Part shown: positions 1-8,564 of the stretch, one piece after another
Layout of the letters: every line of letters begins with the position of its first letter
Position numbering within the stretch: the first letter of the stretch is position 1
Assembly (NCBI RefSeq): GCF_003967515.1
Contig: NZ_BIFQ01000001.1
Span: 3,472,001 to 3,536,000, forward strand
Direction: 5' to 3'
DNA from: Dictyobacter aurantiacus
GTDB taxonomy: Bacteria; Chloroflexota; Ktedonobacteria; Ktedonobacterales; Ktedonobacteraceae
DNA length: 64,000 nt
Translations under genes and position numbers: made by a program
Notes under the pieces: generated by a model
What the model saw: only the letters and a program-made list of their open reading frames with translations
Told to the model about the DNA's origin: nothing
Database searches by the model: none

Positions 1-296
1 TCTCGCTCCTTTTGGTCTTCCTCCTTCTTTTGTCCTCTCTTCTAAACCCTTCAGTGAGTCGTCATGGCTCCCACTACGACGCAACTCTGACACTCTCTAA
101 ATGACGAGGGTAATCTATTAGTGTTGTTTCAGAAGGTGAGGAATAAGGGAGTCAAGCAGGGGGGTAAAGGGCATGGATAGGATCACCCTGTCTTTGTGCC
201 GTGGTGATAGTAACGGTACATTGATAGGATCAATGTGACTCAGCCGGGTCACAGCGAGATTGCAAGCCCGACTCCCTATTTTTAGTGTAATTAAGA
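1..296. other. Left-edge stretch without a supported gene
   Basis: No convincing coding region is seen. The one open frame of 60-odd codons on the minus strand has no recognisable domain and no good ribosome binding site. The stretch ends in the terminator hairpin that follows it. Confidence 0.5.
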
Positions 297-338
297 AAAC
301 AAGAAGCAAGCAGCATTAACGCTGTTTGCTTCTTGTTT
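297..338. terminator. Hairpin terminator after the TPR-rhomboid gene
   Basis: Two 18-nt arms (297-314 and 321-338) pair with a single mismatch around a 6-nt loop. It lies about 25 nt beyond the stop codon of the minus-strand rhomboid gene. On the minus strand the hairpin is followed by a short T-containing tract, so it probably ends that transcript. Confidence 0.75.
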
Positions 339-362
339 CTGCTTTATGGCGAAAAAAGAGAA

Positions 363-1574
363 TTAGAAGAAGATGCGCCCACGGCGTGAGCGGGGCATCA
401 GGATGTAGGCCAGGATCATGCCACCGACGAGGCCGCCGATGTGGGCCCAGACGGCGATGCCCGATCCAGGTGTAAAGCCGAAGACCAGGTTGAGCACTAG
501 CCAGAAGAGCCACTGTCCAATGACCCCGGTGCCAGCTGCGCCCAGGGCGCGTCGATTGATTAGATAGAACATACCGATGGCGCCAAAGACGCCAAAGATG
601 GCTCCTGAAGCCCCTACCGCGATGCCATTAGGATCGAGTAGGAGGAAGGCCACGCTACCCAGTAGACCCGATACCAGGTAGATAACCAGGTAGCGCCACT
701 TGCCATAGATGATCTCAACGCCTCGACCCACAAAGTAGAGCGAGAGCATATTCAGGGCAATATGGTAGATGCTGTTTGGATCATGCAGGAACATAGCGGT
801 AAAGAGACGCCAATACTCTCCATTGTTCGTGATCAGTGGATTTACCTGCGCGCCATAGATAAAGACAGCATTATCCAGTTTCATCCAGATGTAGATCAGA
901 ATGTTGATCACGATCAAGGTGATGGTGACCAGGGTTGGATATTGACTTAAAGTAAAACGGGTACGTACCATCTGGTGGCGCATGGGATTGGGCTGTGACC
1001 AGGATGGCGCGGCCATGCGTTGGCGGCTGGCATTCTCCCCGTTGTTTACCTGATTCTCGGTTGGGCTGTTCGCGCCGGGATAGCTGCTGGTCGGTTGAGC
1101 GGTAGGCTTTTGATTTTCCAGGGGAGGGAAGCAGTTTTCAAAACGGCCCCCATACGAGAGACGCGTAGCGCGGGCCCGCGCCAGATTGGCGTCATAATCC
1201 TGTCCGCTGGCGCGCAGCAGGTAAGAGCGCAGAGCGTGCAGGTAGCCGATACCTGGATCGCTCTCGATGGCCTTATCGACGCTTTGCAGGGCGCGATCAT
1301 AGCGACGATCCAGCAGCTCCAACAGCGCCTGGGCCGCCCAGCCCTCCGCGCCACCTTCTGGCTGCAGTTCTTGTACACGGCGACAGGCCATCTGCACTAC
1401 CCCGTAGTTGCCCAGGGCCAGATTGGCCTCTGCCAGGCCCAGGTGTACCTGCGGATTATCGGTTTCCAGCTGAGCTCCATGCGCGTAGGCGATGGCCGCC
1501 TCCCTGCCATTGCCCTGCGCCAGCGCCTGTCTCCCCTGTTCTAGATAGTTTTGGAGTTCCGTTTGTGCTTCCAC
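363..1574 (-). CDS. Rhomboid family intramembrane serine protease with N-terminal TPR region
   Basis: This is an integral membrane serine protease that would cleave substrates within or next to the bilayer. The first ~150 residues are helical and TPR-like, with alternating Ala/Leu-rich pairs. A Ser/Pro/Asn-rich linker follows, then six or so membrane helices. The catalytic serine is in GASGAIFG and the catalytic histidine in AHIGGLVGG, both in family positions. I chose the GTG at 1574 because GGAGG lies 7 nt upstream of it; the longer open frame begins at a GTG at 1604 with no such site. A second rhomboid gene sits 55 nt upstream in the same direction, so the two probably form an operon. The substrate is unknown. 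The TPR region may recruit partner proteins. Confidence 0.9.
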   Translation of the reverse strand: MEAQTELQNYLEQGRQALAQGNGREAAIAYAHGAQLETDNPQVHLGLAEANLALGNYGVVQMACRRVQELQPEGGAEGWAAQALLELLDRRYDRALQSVDKAIESDPGIGYLHALRSYLLRASGQDYDANLARARATRLSYGGRFENCFPPLENQKPTAQPTSSYPGANSPTENQVNNGENASRQRMAAPSWSQPNPMRHQMVRTRFTLSQYPTLVTITLIVINILIYIWMKLDNAVFIYGAQVNPLITNNGEYWRLFTAMFLHDPNSIYHIALNMLSLYFVGRGVEIIYGKWRYLVIYLVSGLLGSVAFLLLDPNGIAVGASGAIFGVFGAIGMFYLINRRALGAAGTGVIGQWLFWLVLNLVFGFTPGSGIAVWAHIGGLVGGMILAYILMPRSRRGRIFF

Positions 1575-1629
1575 GAGATTTCCTCCCAATATGCCATCGC
1601 TCACGCCGGATATGGCTGGCGCATAACGA

Positions 1630-2499
1630 TTAGTGTCCCAAATGTAAAGCTAAAATAGCAAGTAGTAGTGTACCTAAAATTGTTAAAAGTGCCAAGGGCC
1701 ATCGGCGAGATAGACGATGTGTATCGAGCAATATCTGTTCCGCGCCCGGCCGATAGAGGGGTGTGAACCACCAGCCTAGCAGGCAGCCGCTGATAAATCC
1801 GCCCAGGTGCGCGTTATTATCGACGTTAGCCATCATAAAGCCGAAGCCTAGATTAATCCCGATAATAATGACCAGCCAGAGCAGCGCCATCAGTCCTCCC
1901 CGGGGAAAGGCGCGCCGGTGGATCAGCACAAAGATGCTATAAGCCCCGACCAGTCCAAAGATAGCGCCCGAGGCGCCCACGCTGATGACATCTGGCGCGA
2001 ATACAAAACTGGCGATAATACTGATAATACCTGTGATTACGTAAATTAATAAAAAACGCAGATGACCAACCAGACGTTCCAGAAACGTACCCAACACGAC
2101 CAGGTTCAGCATATTCAGTCCTATATGTAACAGGTTGGCATGCAGAAAGATCGGTGTTAGAAAACGCCAGTACTGCCCCTGCAGGATCAGATCATTCTCT
2201 TTGGCTCCATAGCGGATCAGCACTGTTGTCAGGGCCTCGTCGCTGCCGGGCTGCGTATTAATAGCGTTGTTGAGCACATGGTTAAGGATGGCGCCCAGGC
2301 TGTGGGCGCCCATCGCCTGGGCAACCCGGGTCGCCGTGAAACACCAGATCAAGCTTGAGCCAATCACAATAAGCCAGGTTCCCCAGCTGATGCGTGCCAG
2401 CGGTGTACGGGTACGGTAGTAGGAAAGCGCCGCCCGGTAGCTCTGTCTGGCACGAGCTGTACGTGTCGTCACACCATCAATGAGCTGAGGATTATTCAC
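1630..2499 (-). CDS. Rhomboid family intramembrane serine protease
   Basis: A second rhomboid protease, about 289 residues, without the TPR region of its neighbour. It has a short cytoplasmic N-terminus, a first helix near residue 45, and a core with GASGAIFG (catalytic Ser) and NNAHLGGF (catalytic His). The HxxxN-type region is present as HIGLNMLNL. The frame opens at GTG 2505, but the second GTG (2499) is spaced 5 nt from an AGG and is the better start. It is the first gene of a probable two-gene rhomboid operon. The two copies differ clearly outside the catalytic motifs, so this is not a recent duplication. Confidence 0.9.
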   Translation of the reverse strand: MNNPQLIDGVTTRTARARQSYRAALSYYRTRTPLARISWGTWLIVIGSSLIWCFTATRVAQAMGAHSLGAILNHVLNNAINTQPGSDEALTTVLIRYGAKENDLILQGQYWRFLTPIFLHANLLHIGLNMLNLVVLGTFLERLVGHLRFLLIYVITGIISIIASFVFAPDVISVGASGAIFGLVGAYSIFVLIHRRAFPRGGLMALLWLVIIIGINLGFGFMMANVDNNAHLGGFISGCLLGWWFTPLYRPGAEQILLDTHRLSRRWPLALLTILGTLLLAILALHLGH

Positions 2500-2662
2500 G
2501 TACACCTCGTTTCAAGGACGCTCTACTCATAAGACCTTGTACCTGTCTTCTTCTATCAGTATAGTTGGTATGATTGTTCTTTGTATGTACTACGTACTAC
2601 AGCGTATAAGGTCGCAGGTCTGGGCCATGTATTATGCGATCGACACTGGATTGAGCTGGTGC

Positions 2663-3310
2663 TTACCTGATAAATCCGCCCGTATGAATATAAGTGGTGA
2701 TACCATTGAGCATAAATTGAATGGCCAGAGCCGCCAGCAGGATACCCAGGATACGTGATAATACCAGGATGCCGGTTTTACCCACACGCTTGATAATCCA
2801 GGTGCAGCTGCGCATCGCCAGCCAGGCCAGAAAGAGGGCGCTGATAATGGCGGCAGCCACCGATATCAAGCTGAAGGGATGGGGCGCGGCCTGCCCGACA
2901 TAGAGGATAGTGGTGGCGATGGTGCCGGGTCCGGCGATCATCGGGATGGCCAGAGGAAAGACGCTGATATCTTCGCGCGTCATGGCCTCTTCTGCTTCGG
3001 CCTTGGTTTCACGTGTCCCCGACTGACGACCAAAGAGCATGTCAACGGCGACCAGAAACAGCAGGGCGCCGCCCGCTATATTAAAGGCGTACAGCTCAAT
3101 CCCCAGTCGATCGAGCAGATAACGTCCGACGAGCGCGAAGAAAAGGATGATGCCAGCGCTGATCAAGGTGGCGCGCGCCACAATCACATTGCGCTGCGCG
3201 TTCGTAAAATGTGAGGTAAGCCCTACCACGACCGGAGCCAGCCCGACCGGATCAATCACGGTAAAAAAGGTCACAAATGCACTGATGGTAAAGGTTAATG
3301 AGATGTCCAC
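2663..3310 (-). CDS. MarC family integral membrane protein
   Basis: A six-helix membrane protein of the MarC/NAAT family, whose biochemical role is unsettled; members were once linked to multiple antibiotic resistance. Family signatures are the FFTVIDPVGLAPVV segment in helix 1, PLAIPMIAGPGTIATTI in the centre, and RILGILLAALAIQFMLNGI at the C-terminus. The frame extends to 3349, but GAGG lies 8 nt before the GTG at 3310, which gives 215 residues, the usual family length. It is transcribed alone towards the rhomboid pair. Confidence 0.88.
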   Translation of the reverse strand: MDISLTFTISAFVTFFTVIDPVGLAPVVVGLTSHFTNAQRNVIVARATLISAGIILFFALVGRYLLDRLGIELYAFNIAGGALLFLVAVDMLFGRQSGTRETKAEAEEAMTREDISVFPLAIPMIAGPGTIATTILYVGQAAPHPFSLISVAAAIISALFLAWLAMRSCTWIIKRVGKTGILVLSRILGILLAALAIQFMLNGITTYIHTGGFIR

Positions 3311-3376
3311 AGATGAAGCCTCGACAAAGTAAAAAAGTAATGTAAACAAGCCGCCGCTATTATATCACACATGAGT

Positions 3377-3409
3377 TAAAGGAGATGGTAGTAACTTCCA
3401 TCTCCTTTA
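3377..3409. terminator. Hairpin terminator between membrane-protein gene and marC-like gene
   Basis: Perfect 12-bp arms (3377-3388 and 3398-3409) with a 9-nt loop. It lies between two minus-strand genes, downstream of the small membrane-protein gene, and probably ends its transcript. There is no strong T-run. Confidence 0.6.
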
Positions 3410-3500
3410 CAGTAAGGCGTTCATGTGTTGTTCCATCGGGCCCCTCCAGACTCAGCACTATCGTTACGCTGTTCCGGTACCGACTGGTTTACCGGTATGC

Positions 3501-3884
3501 TTATTGCTCTTGCACCGGGGTGGTTGGGGTTGCATATAGACGGCGTCGGCGTGTCCAGTTGCGATAGCTTCGATAGGAGGCCAGGTACCACAACAACTCA
3601 AACACGACGGCCGAAGCACAGGCTTTCAGTAGCGGAACATCATAGAGGAAGATGTCCTTTGGAATATTGACCAGTACGACATCGGTGGCGAACCAGATAC
3701 CCGCCAGCGCGATCACGACGGTACTGAAGATTCCAAAGGGGACGCGACGCCCAAAGACCAGGCGCGCCAGTATGCCTATTACCAGCGCCAGGAACCAGCA
3801 TAGAAGCTGGCCTGCGCTCAACAAAAAGTGCGCCCCGCCCAGCGCGAACGTAAAAATGACGAGGTCAGCGAGTATTGGACTCAT
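3501..3884 (-). CDS. Small integral membrane protein
   Basis: A 127-residue protein with three or four hydrophobic helices and a basic C-terminus (RRRRLY). The stretch ILARLVFGRRVPFG followed by a hydrophobic helix resembles the GlsB/YeaQ/YmgE transglycosylase-associated family, but the match is too short to name it firmly. AAGGAG lies 8 nt before the ATG, so the start is well supported. It has no obvious operon partner. Confidence 0.65.
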   Translation of the reverse strand: MSPILADLVIFTFALGGAHFLLSAGQLLCWFLALVIGILARLVFGRRVPFGIFSTVVIALAGIWFATDVVLVNIPKDIFLYDVPLLKACASAVVFELLWYLASYRSYRNWTRRRRLYATPTTPVQEQ

Positions 3885-4299
3885 CGAGCAAGCTCTCCTT
3901 TATGGTATGGCTTTTTCAGGTTAACTATTTATATTTATACCAGAATGTCCCTGACTCATTACTCTGCTATATCTGTTACGTAATAGCTGATAGAATAGGT
4001 GCGCCACGCTACCTTTATCCTGTCCAGACTATAAATTCCCAACACATTCTATTATGTGACGGATTGTCGCCGTAATGTCCCCCTCTTGCGTATTAAGAGG
4101 GAAGGGTATAAGAGTATAAAGGTTTATCATCCGATGTCTCGCCGGGCGTATGGATCGCACCTATTCCTATGTTTTTATGAGCTTATCTCATCATAACCAT
4201 TTATGTTTGAAGAGTTGAGCCTTGCAATAACTACAAGCATGCATGCCCGTGCGTTATAATGGAACAGCATTAATTTACTATTGTATTGGGAGGGACGCT
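3885..4299. other. Divergent intergenic region
   Basis: This 415-nt region separates a minus-strand gene from the plus-strand operon beginning at 4300. It contains a small hairpin (CCCTCTT at 4081-4087 with AAGAGGG at 4095-4101) and a good -10 hexamer at 4255. I see no gene in it. Confidence 0.5.
4255..4260 (+). promoter_or_regulatory. Consensus -10 hexamer of the 4300-6744 operon
   Basis: A perfect TATAAT lies 40 nt before the ATG of the first gene. No good -35 is seen at 17 nt spacing (TACAAG is the best), so this may be an activated promoter. Confidence 0.5.
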
Positions 4300-4797
4300 A
4301 TGCAAAAGGCGAAACGGTTCGCGATTATCACCGGTATCGTGTTAGCGATCATTCTCGTGGGCGGTGTCGTGCTGGCTGCTATCTTTGGCAAGCTGCTGGA
4401 ACTGCTCTATATAGTTTTGATCGTCCTGGCAATTTTGCTTATCGCTGGTACCGTCTATCAAATCTATTCAGTGTTTCAACTTGTGCGCTCGATCAAGACT
4501 GTGCGCGAGGAAATGAGGCCATTAATCGGTTCCGTCAACGAGACGGTTGGAATTATGAAAGATACGGCCCGCACGGCTGGCAATACGGTATCGACGATTG
4601 GCACCGCGACCAAATTTACCTCTGAGCTGGCGCTGGGCCCCAGCGTGCGCGCAGTGGCGGCCGTTGTTGCCGCTCAGGAGATGGGACGCGTATTCCTGGG
4701 CAAGGGCCATGCCCGCAGCCGCGCGGAAGAGCGTCGTAGACAGCAGATGGAGGCGATGGCGGCGGCAAATGCGGCTGTGGATAGAGGAGGTGAATAA
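4300..4797 (+). CDS. Membrane protein of unknown function, DUF948-like
   Basis: A 165-residue protein with two adjacent membrane helices (about residues 6-28 and 33-55). They are followed by an amphipathic helical tail rich in T, V and M (about 60-110) that resembles DUF948-type proteins, and a basic, Ala-rich C-terminus. The ATG at 4300 is preceded by GGGAGG at 5-6 nt, which rules out the longer frame from 4243. Its stop codon overlaps the next start (TAATG), so the two are translationally coupled. The function is unknown. It could be a scaffold for an envelope complex. Confidence 0.75.
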   Translation: MQKAKRFAIITGIVLAIILVGGVVLAAIFGKLLELLYIVLIVLAILLIAGTVYQIYSVFQLVRSIKTVREEMRPLIGSVNETVGIMKDTARTAGNTVSTIGTATKFTSELALGPSVRAVAAVVAAQEMGRVFLGKGHARSRAEERRRQQMEAMAAANAAVDRGGE

Positions 4798-5387
4798 TGG
4801 CAGCTACCACTATGGTTTTAGCTGTAGATCCTATTCTGGCCATGCTAGGGCAGATCGCCGCCCTGGTGATCTGTCTGTTCGCTCTGGTCTTTATCGTTAT
4901 TACGGTGGTGTTTAATCTGGCTATGGGATTTGCCATGTCCTTCTTAGAAGAGAAGGTCCAGCTGATCAAGATGTTGCGCCCGTTTGTGGACAGTGTGAAT
5001 ACCACCTCTAAAGCGGCCGAGCACGGCATCGCTCCTCCGAAAGATAAACCAGCCCCGGCGCGTATCGCGGGTCAGTTGCCGCTGCGTGTCAATCAGGCTG
5101 ATAAAACGGTTGATCAGGTATCCGATCGTGTAGCCAACGCGGTCATTGAGTTCCGCGCACGCACCATCCAGGCTAAAGCGATGGCCAAAGCGTTTTTTCT
5201 GCCTGGTTTAATGAATAGGGAAGAACGCACAACAATAGACGGTGAGACTATTGTCAATGAAAGGGGACAGCAGTTTACCAGCCCTGGTTATCGGACCCTG
5301 GTAAGCGAACGTCCCGAGGTGCTGCCGGGCCATGGGCCGCAGAGCGAGGCACCGGTGCAAGAGCAGATCGTGCGTCAGCGAAGGTAA
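4797..5387 (+). CDS. Membrane-anchored protein of unknown function
   Basis: A 196-residue protein with a long hydrophobic N-terminal segment (about 15-50). A soluble, charged region follows with a helix near 95-130 (QADKTVDQVSDRVANAV) and a Pro/Glu-rich C-terminus. I do not recognise a family. Its start overlaps the preceding stop by 1 nt, and an MFS gene starts 1 nt after its stop, so all three are one operon. The tight coupling suggests the two small membrane proteins work together. Confidence 0.7.
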   Translation: MAATTMVLAVDPILAMLGQIAALVICLFALVFIVITVVFNLAMGFAMSFLEEKVQLIKMLRPFVDSVNTTSKAAEHGIAPPKDKPAPARIAGQLPLRVNQADKTVDQVSDRVANAVIEFRARTIQAKAMAKAFFLPGLMNREERTTIDGETIVNERGQQFTSPGYRTLVSERPEVLPGHGPQSEAPVQEQIVRQRR

Positions 5388-5388
5388 T

Positions 5389-6744
5389 ATGTCTCTCACA
5401 CAACATTATATACAGCAATTCGGGCGTTTCCAGCGAAACGCCCGTTTATATCTTATTAGCAATGCTCTCAGCGGTATGACGCTGGGCATTCTGCAGGTGC
5501 TCTACAACCTCTATTTGATCGCGCTGGGGTATCAGACCGACTTTATCGGGCTGATCCTTTTTGCCGGTACCATCGGGGCTGGTGTGGCTATCTTTCCCGC
5601 CGGACTCTGCATCGATCGTTTTACCGGCAGGTCTATTTTGATCTGGGCCAGCGTTCTGGTCGGCATCGCCGGGGCCGGTCAGATCTTGTTGCGCACCCCG
5701 TTCTTTCTGCTGCTCAGCGCCTTTATGGCTGGCATCGGGGGCGCCTTTATCCTGGTCGTCAATGCCCCTTTTCTGGCCCGCAACAGCACTCCCGATGAGC
5801 GCTCCCACCTCTTCAGCTTGAACATCGTTTTGACCCTGATCATGACCGTGTTGGGAGAGGCTCTGGGTGGTGTTCTGCCACTCTGGTTCCGGTCCAGTGC
5901 CTGGTTGATGGCGCCCCTTCCTCCCTGGTTTCATTGGGCTCTTGCCCAGGCGCCGCAGGCCCGTTCCTATCAGCTTTCACTGCTGGTAGCGGGTATCATC
6001 GCCACTCCCAGCTTTATCCCACTGTTCATGTTACGTGAAGAGCCACCCGAGCGCCGTGCCGATCCTACCTCATCGGGGACAACGCTCAGGGACAGGCTTT
6101 CAGTCCTGTCCGGATGGAGAAGGTTGCCGCCGCGAATGCTGCTGAACAATCCCTTGACCGTCATGATCGGTATTCAGCTCTTAATCGGAGCCGGTGCTGG
6201 CCTGTTGCTTCCTTACTTCAATGTGTATTTTGTAAAGCAGCTAGGAGCGAACTCAGCCTTATTTGGGGCCATTGACGCGGCGGCCAATACATTGAACGCC
6301 TTGCTCACATTGCTCGCTCCCTGGCTCGTCCTACGCATCGGTAAGGTAGCTGCACTGGTGATTCCCCGAGTCATCAGTCTCCCTATTATGCTCTTGATCG
6401 GGATTACCGGATCGCTACCGCTGGCGGCGACCCTCTATCCTCTGCGCCAGGGTTTCATGGACATGACGCAAGGCATCCTGCAGGTCTTCTCTATGGAGGT
6501 TGTACCGCCTCAGAGACGTGGCCTGGCCAACAGCGGCTACCAGGCCGCCTACCAGATCATGTGGGCGCTTGGTGCTTCCCTCGGTGGCTTCCTGATCTCC
6601 CGTGTCGGCTATCTCTCCGTCTTCATCAGCACCACCATCCTTTACTCCCTGGCCCTCCTCCTGCTCTGGACCCGCTTCGGTCACGGTCGCTGGCAAGAAC
6701 CCACCACCTCACCCATCCAACCCGAACATATAACAATGTCATGA
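5389..6744 (+). CDS. MFS transporter
   Basis: A 451-residue major facilitator with about 12 helices, a central loop near residue 200-225, and a motif-A-like CIDRFTGRSIL after helix 2. Sequence alone does not give the substrate. The start at 5389 follows the previous stop by 1 nt, with AAGG just upstream; the frame itself is open from 5332. The stop TGA is the last triplet before a 42-bp-arm palindrome, so the transcript probably ends there. Confidence 0.85.
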   Translation: MSLTQHYIQQFGRFQRNARLYLISNALSGMTLGILQVLYNLYLIALGYQTDFIGLILFAGTIGAGVAIFPAGLCIDRFTGRSILIWASVLVGIAGAGQILLRTPFFLLLSAFMAGIGGAFILVVNAPFLARNSTPDERSHLFSLNIVLTLIMTVLGEALGGVLPLWFRSSAWLMAPLPPWFHWALAQAPQARSYQLSLLVAGIIATPSFIPLFMLREEPPERRADPTSSGTTLRDRLSVLSGWRRLPPRMLLNNPLTVMIGIQLLIGAGAGLLLPYFNVYFVKQLGANSALFGAIDAAANTLNALLTLLAPWLVLRIGKVAALVIPRVISLPIMLLIGITGSLPLAATLYPLRQGFMDMTQGILQVFSMEVVPPQRRGLANSGYQAAYQIMWALGASLGGFLISRVGYLSVFISTTILYSLALLLLWTRFGHGRWQEPTTSPIQPEHITMS

Positions 6745-6829
6745 TATGATTAATACATGTATGTGGATATGAAGAAAAGCGCGCGTCACGCGCGCTTTTC
6801 TTCATATCCACATACATGTATTAATCATA
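6745..6829. terminator. Perfect 42-bp-arm palindrome after the MFS gene
   Basis: Arms 6745-6786 and 6788-6829 pair without a single mismatch around one central base. It begins on the base after the MFS stop codon. As RNA it would be a far longer stem than an ordinary intrinsic terminator. As DNA it could extrude a cruciform. Confidence 0.85.
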
Positions 6830-6833
6830 CCTT

Positions 6834-6850
6834 TGAGCGCCGCAGGCGCG
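6834..6850. repeat. REP-like GAGCGCC module
   Basis: TGAGCGCCGCAGGCGCG is one copy of a short palindromic module (GCGCC-N3-GGCGC) that recurs beside long hairpins at 9500, 14797 and 38021, with relatives at 24764 and 27092. Here it lies between the hairpins at 6745 and 6879. Confidence 0.6.
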
Positions 6851-6878
6851 TATAGTCATGGCCGAAGGCACACACTAA

Positions 6879-6953
6879 CCTGATAACAGGTAACATAAAA
6901 GAGGCCCCTGGCAATCAATGCCAGGGGCCTCTTTTATGTTACCTGTTATCAGG
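6879..6953. terminator. 35-bp-arm hairpin covering the tatC stop codon
   Basis: Arms 6879-6913 and 6919-6953 pair perfectly with a 5-nt loop. The right arm contains the tatC stop codon (6949-6951), so translation ends inside the stem. It probably terminates tatAC. Confidence 0.85.
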
Positions 6954-7779
6954 CCAGTTCCTCTTCAGCGTCTTTCTTTACCACGAAATGGATGAGTATT
7001 ATGCTGAACTCATACAGAATCGATAGAGCGACACCGATAAAAACCGGACTGTACAGGTCGCCGCCCGGTGTGACAACGGTGGCCGCCGCCCACATTCCCA
7101 CGTGCGCCACCGCGCGCTTACTCTTCAAGAAATGCTCGGTCACGATGCCGATCATGGCCAGGAAGGTCAGGACCAGCGGTAGCTCAAAGACCGCGCCAAA
7201 GAGGAGCAAGAAGAATGACACAAACGAGAAGTAACTATTGGCCGATATAAGTTCAGTAAAGTTCTCTGCGCCAAAGTTGACCAGAAAGCCAACTGGATAT
7301 TGCAGGATAAAGTATCCCAGCGTCACCCCCATTACGAAGAGCACCAATCCCAGCGTAATAAATGGGACGGCATGCTTCTTCTCCCGGTCATAGAGTCCGG
7401 GTGAGATAAACGCCCAGAGCTGATACAAAATGACCGGAAGAGCAAACACCAGGCCAAAGACGATCGAGAGCTTGATCGAAACCGTAAAGGCTTCTCCGAT
7501 GCCCGTCATAACCAGCTTCTGGCCTTCTTTTCCCCCAACGGTATTGGAGGTAAGTGGTAATGGTGCGTCCAGGACATGAATAATCTGGTTGCGGAAGATG
7601 AAAGCGATCACCACTCCGACAGCCACTGCGATCAAACATTTAAAGATGCGCCAGCGGAGCTCTTCAAGATGATCTATCAGTGACATTGCCGAGGGGTCGT
7701 TCTCGTCATCGTCTTTCGGTGAATTGTCGTAGCCCCCCGATTTGAGCAGACCCTGCTGATCTAGATCACTGGTAGCCAT
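6949..7779 (-). CDS. tatC: Sec-independent protein translocase TatC
   Basis: TatC is the receptor subunit of the twin-arginine translocase, which exports folded proteins across the cytoplasmic membrane. This 276-residue copy has an acidic extension of about 30 residues before the family opening (SLIDHLEELRWRI), the conserved loop with FISPGLYDREKK, and six membrane helices. The ATG at 7779 is preceded by AGGGGG. It follows tatA by 33 nt on the same strand, so they form a tatAC operon. No second tatA or tatB lies in the window, which suggests a minimal TatAC system. Confidence 0.96.
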   Translation of the reverse strand: MATSDLDQQGLLKSGGYDNSPKDDDENDPSAMSLIDHLEELRWRIFKCLIAVAVGVVIAFIFRNQIIHVLDAPLPLTSNTVGGKEGQKLVMTGIGEAFTVSIKLSIVFGLVFALPVILYQLWAFISPGLYDREKKHAVPFITLGLVLFVMGVTLGYFILQYPVGFLVNFGAENFTELISANSYFSFVSFFLLLFGAVFELPLVLTFLAMIGIVTEHFLKSKRAVAHVGMWAAATVVTPGGDLYSPVFIGVALSILYEFSIILIHFVVKKDAEEELA

Positions 7780-7812
7780 GAGATCCCCCTATACTAGTGT
7801 CAGCAGTTTTGA

Positions 7813-8121
7813 TTAGTCAACGTTCGGGGTTGTCTTTACCTCAGGCCGTGCCGCCTCTTCTGCGGCCAGGGCAGCTTTTTTGGCGGCCAGTTCGCGCTCA
7901 ATGGCCTCGAGTTCCAGGCGAGCAGACTCGGTAGCAGACTGGCGGGTCTGTACTTCTTCCTCTTCTTTGGGTTTGGTGATTTCGTTGACGCCATTTTTGA
8001 ATTCTTTGATGCTCTTACCAATGGCGGAACCCATTTCGGGCAGCTTCTTGGGTCCAAAGACGAGAAGCGCGACGACGAGGACAATGATAAGCTCTAAGCC
8101 GTGTGAACCGAAAATACCCAT
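7813..8121 (-). CDS. tatA: Sec-independent protein translocase TatA
   Basis: TatA oligomers form the protein-conducting element of the Tat system. The protein (102 residues) shows the diagnostic N-terminal transmembrane helix, the FGPKKLPEMG hinge and an amphipathic helix (GKSIKEFKNGV). A charged tail rich in Glu and Ala follows and is predicted helical. AGGA lies upstream of the ATG. It is the first gene of the tatAC operon. Confidence 0.95.
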   Translation of the reverse strand: MGIFGSHGLELIIVLVVALLVFGPKKLPEMGSAIGKSIKEFKNGVNEITKPKEEEEVQTRQSATESARLELEAIERELAAKKAALAAEEAARPEVKTTPNVD

Positions 8122-8276
8122 GATTAGTATCCTTTCCTGCGCTGGTGCTTACTACTGTGTAACACCCAACGTTGATGTACTCAAGTCCGCCACGACAAAA
8201 TAGTGGCTGGATGATGTTTTTTCAACTGCTTCTACAACGTTAAAATACTTGCCTTACAATGATAACAACGCTGGCT

Positions 8277-8564
8277 TTACGAATATGCCGGGCGGGTTCC
8301 TTCCTGGCTGCTCAAGATGCTCTGAACGCTGGCAACGCTGGCACTGAGAAGGCCAAGGCCAGCGGACCCCATCGCTACCAGTTGAACGGCACGACGGCGG
8401 CTGATACGCTGTTCACAGAGACGCCTGGCTGCGCTCTGGCGTTGCTGTATCTCCTGTGCCTCCTGGTGCACAGATGCGCATAGACGCTGCTCCAGAGCCT
8501 CGGGCGTCGGGCTGTTGGAGCCATAATGGCGTAACAGCAAGGTCTCAATTGAGTCGTTATGCAT
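8277..8564 (-). CDS. Small one-TM protein downstream of the sigma factor, possible anti-sigma partner
   Basis: A protein of about 95 residues with a soluble N-terminal half rich in Gln/Glu/Arg, a triple arginine (RISRRRAVQ) and one hydrophobic segment near residue 64-85. The ATG at 8564 is spaced 8 nt from AGGA, and the reading frame overlaps the sigma-factor stop (8557) by 8 nt. Cognate anti-sigma factors often sit exactly here and are anchored by one helix, so that role is an inference from position. No zinc-binding anti-sigma motif (HxxxCxxC) is visible. Confidence 0.6.
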   Translation of the reverse strand: MHNDSIETLLLRHYGSNSPTPEALEQRLCASVHQEAQEIQQRQSAARRLCEQRISRRRAVQLVAMGSAGLGLLSASVASVQSILSSQEGTRPAYS

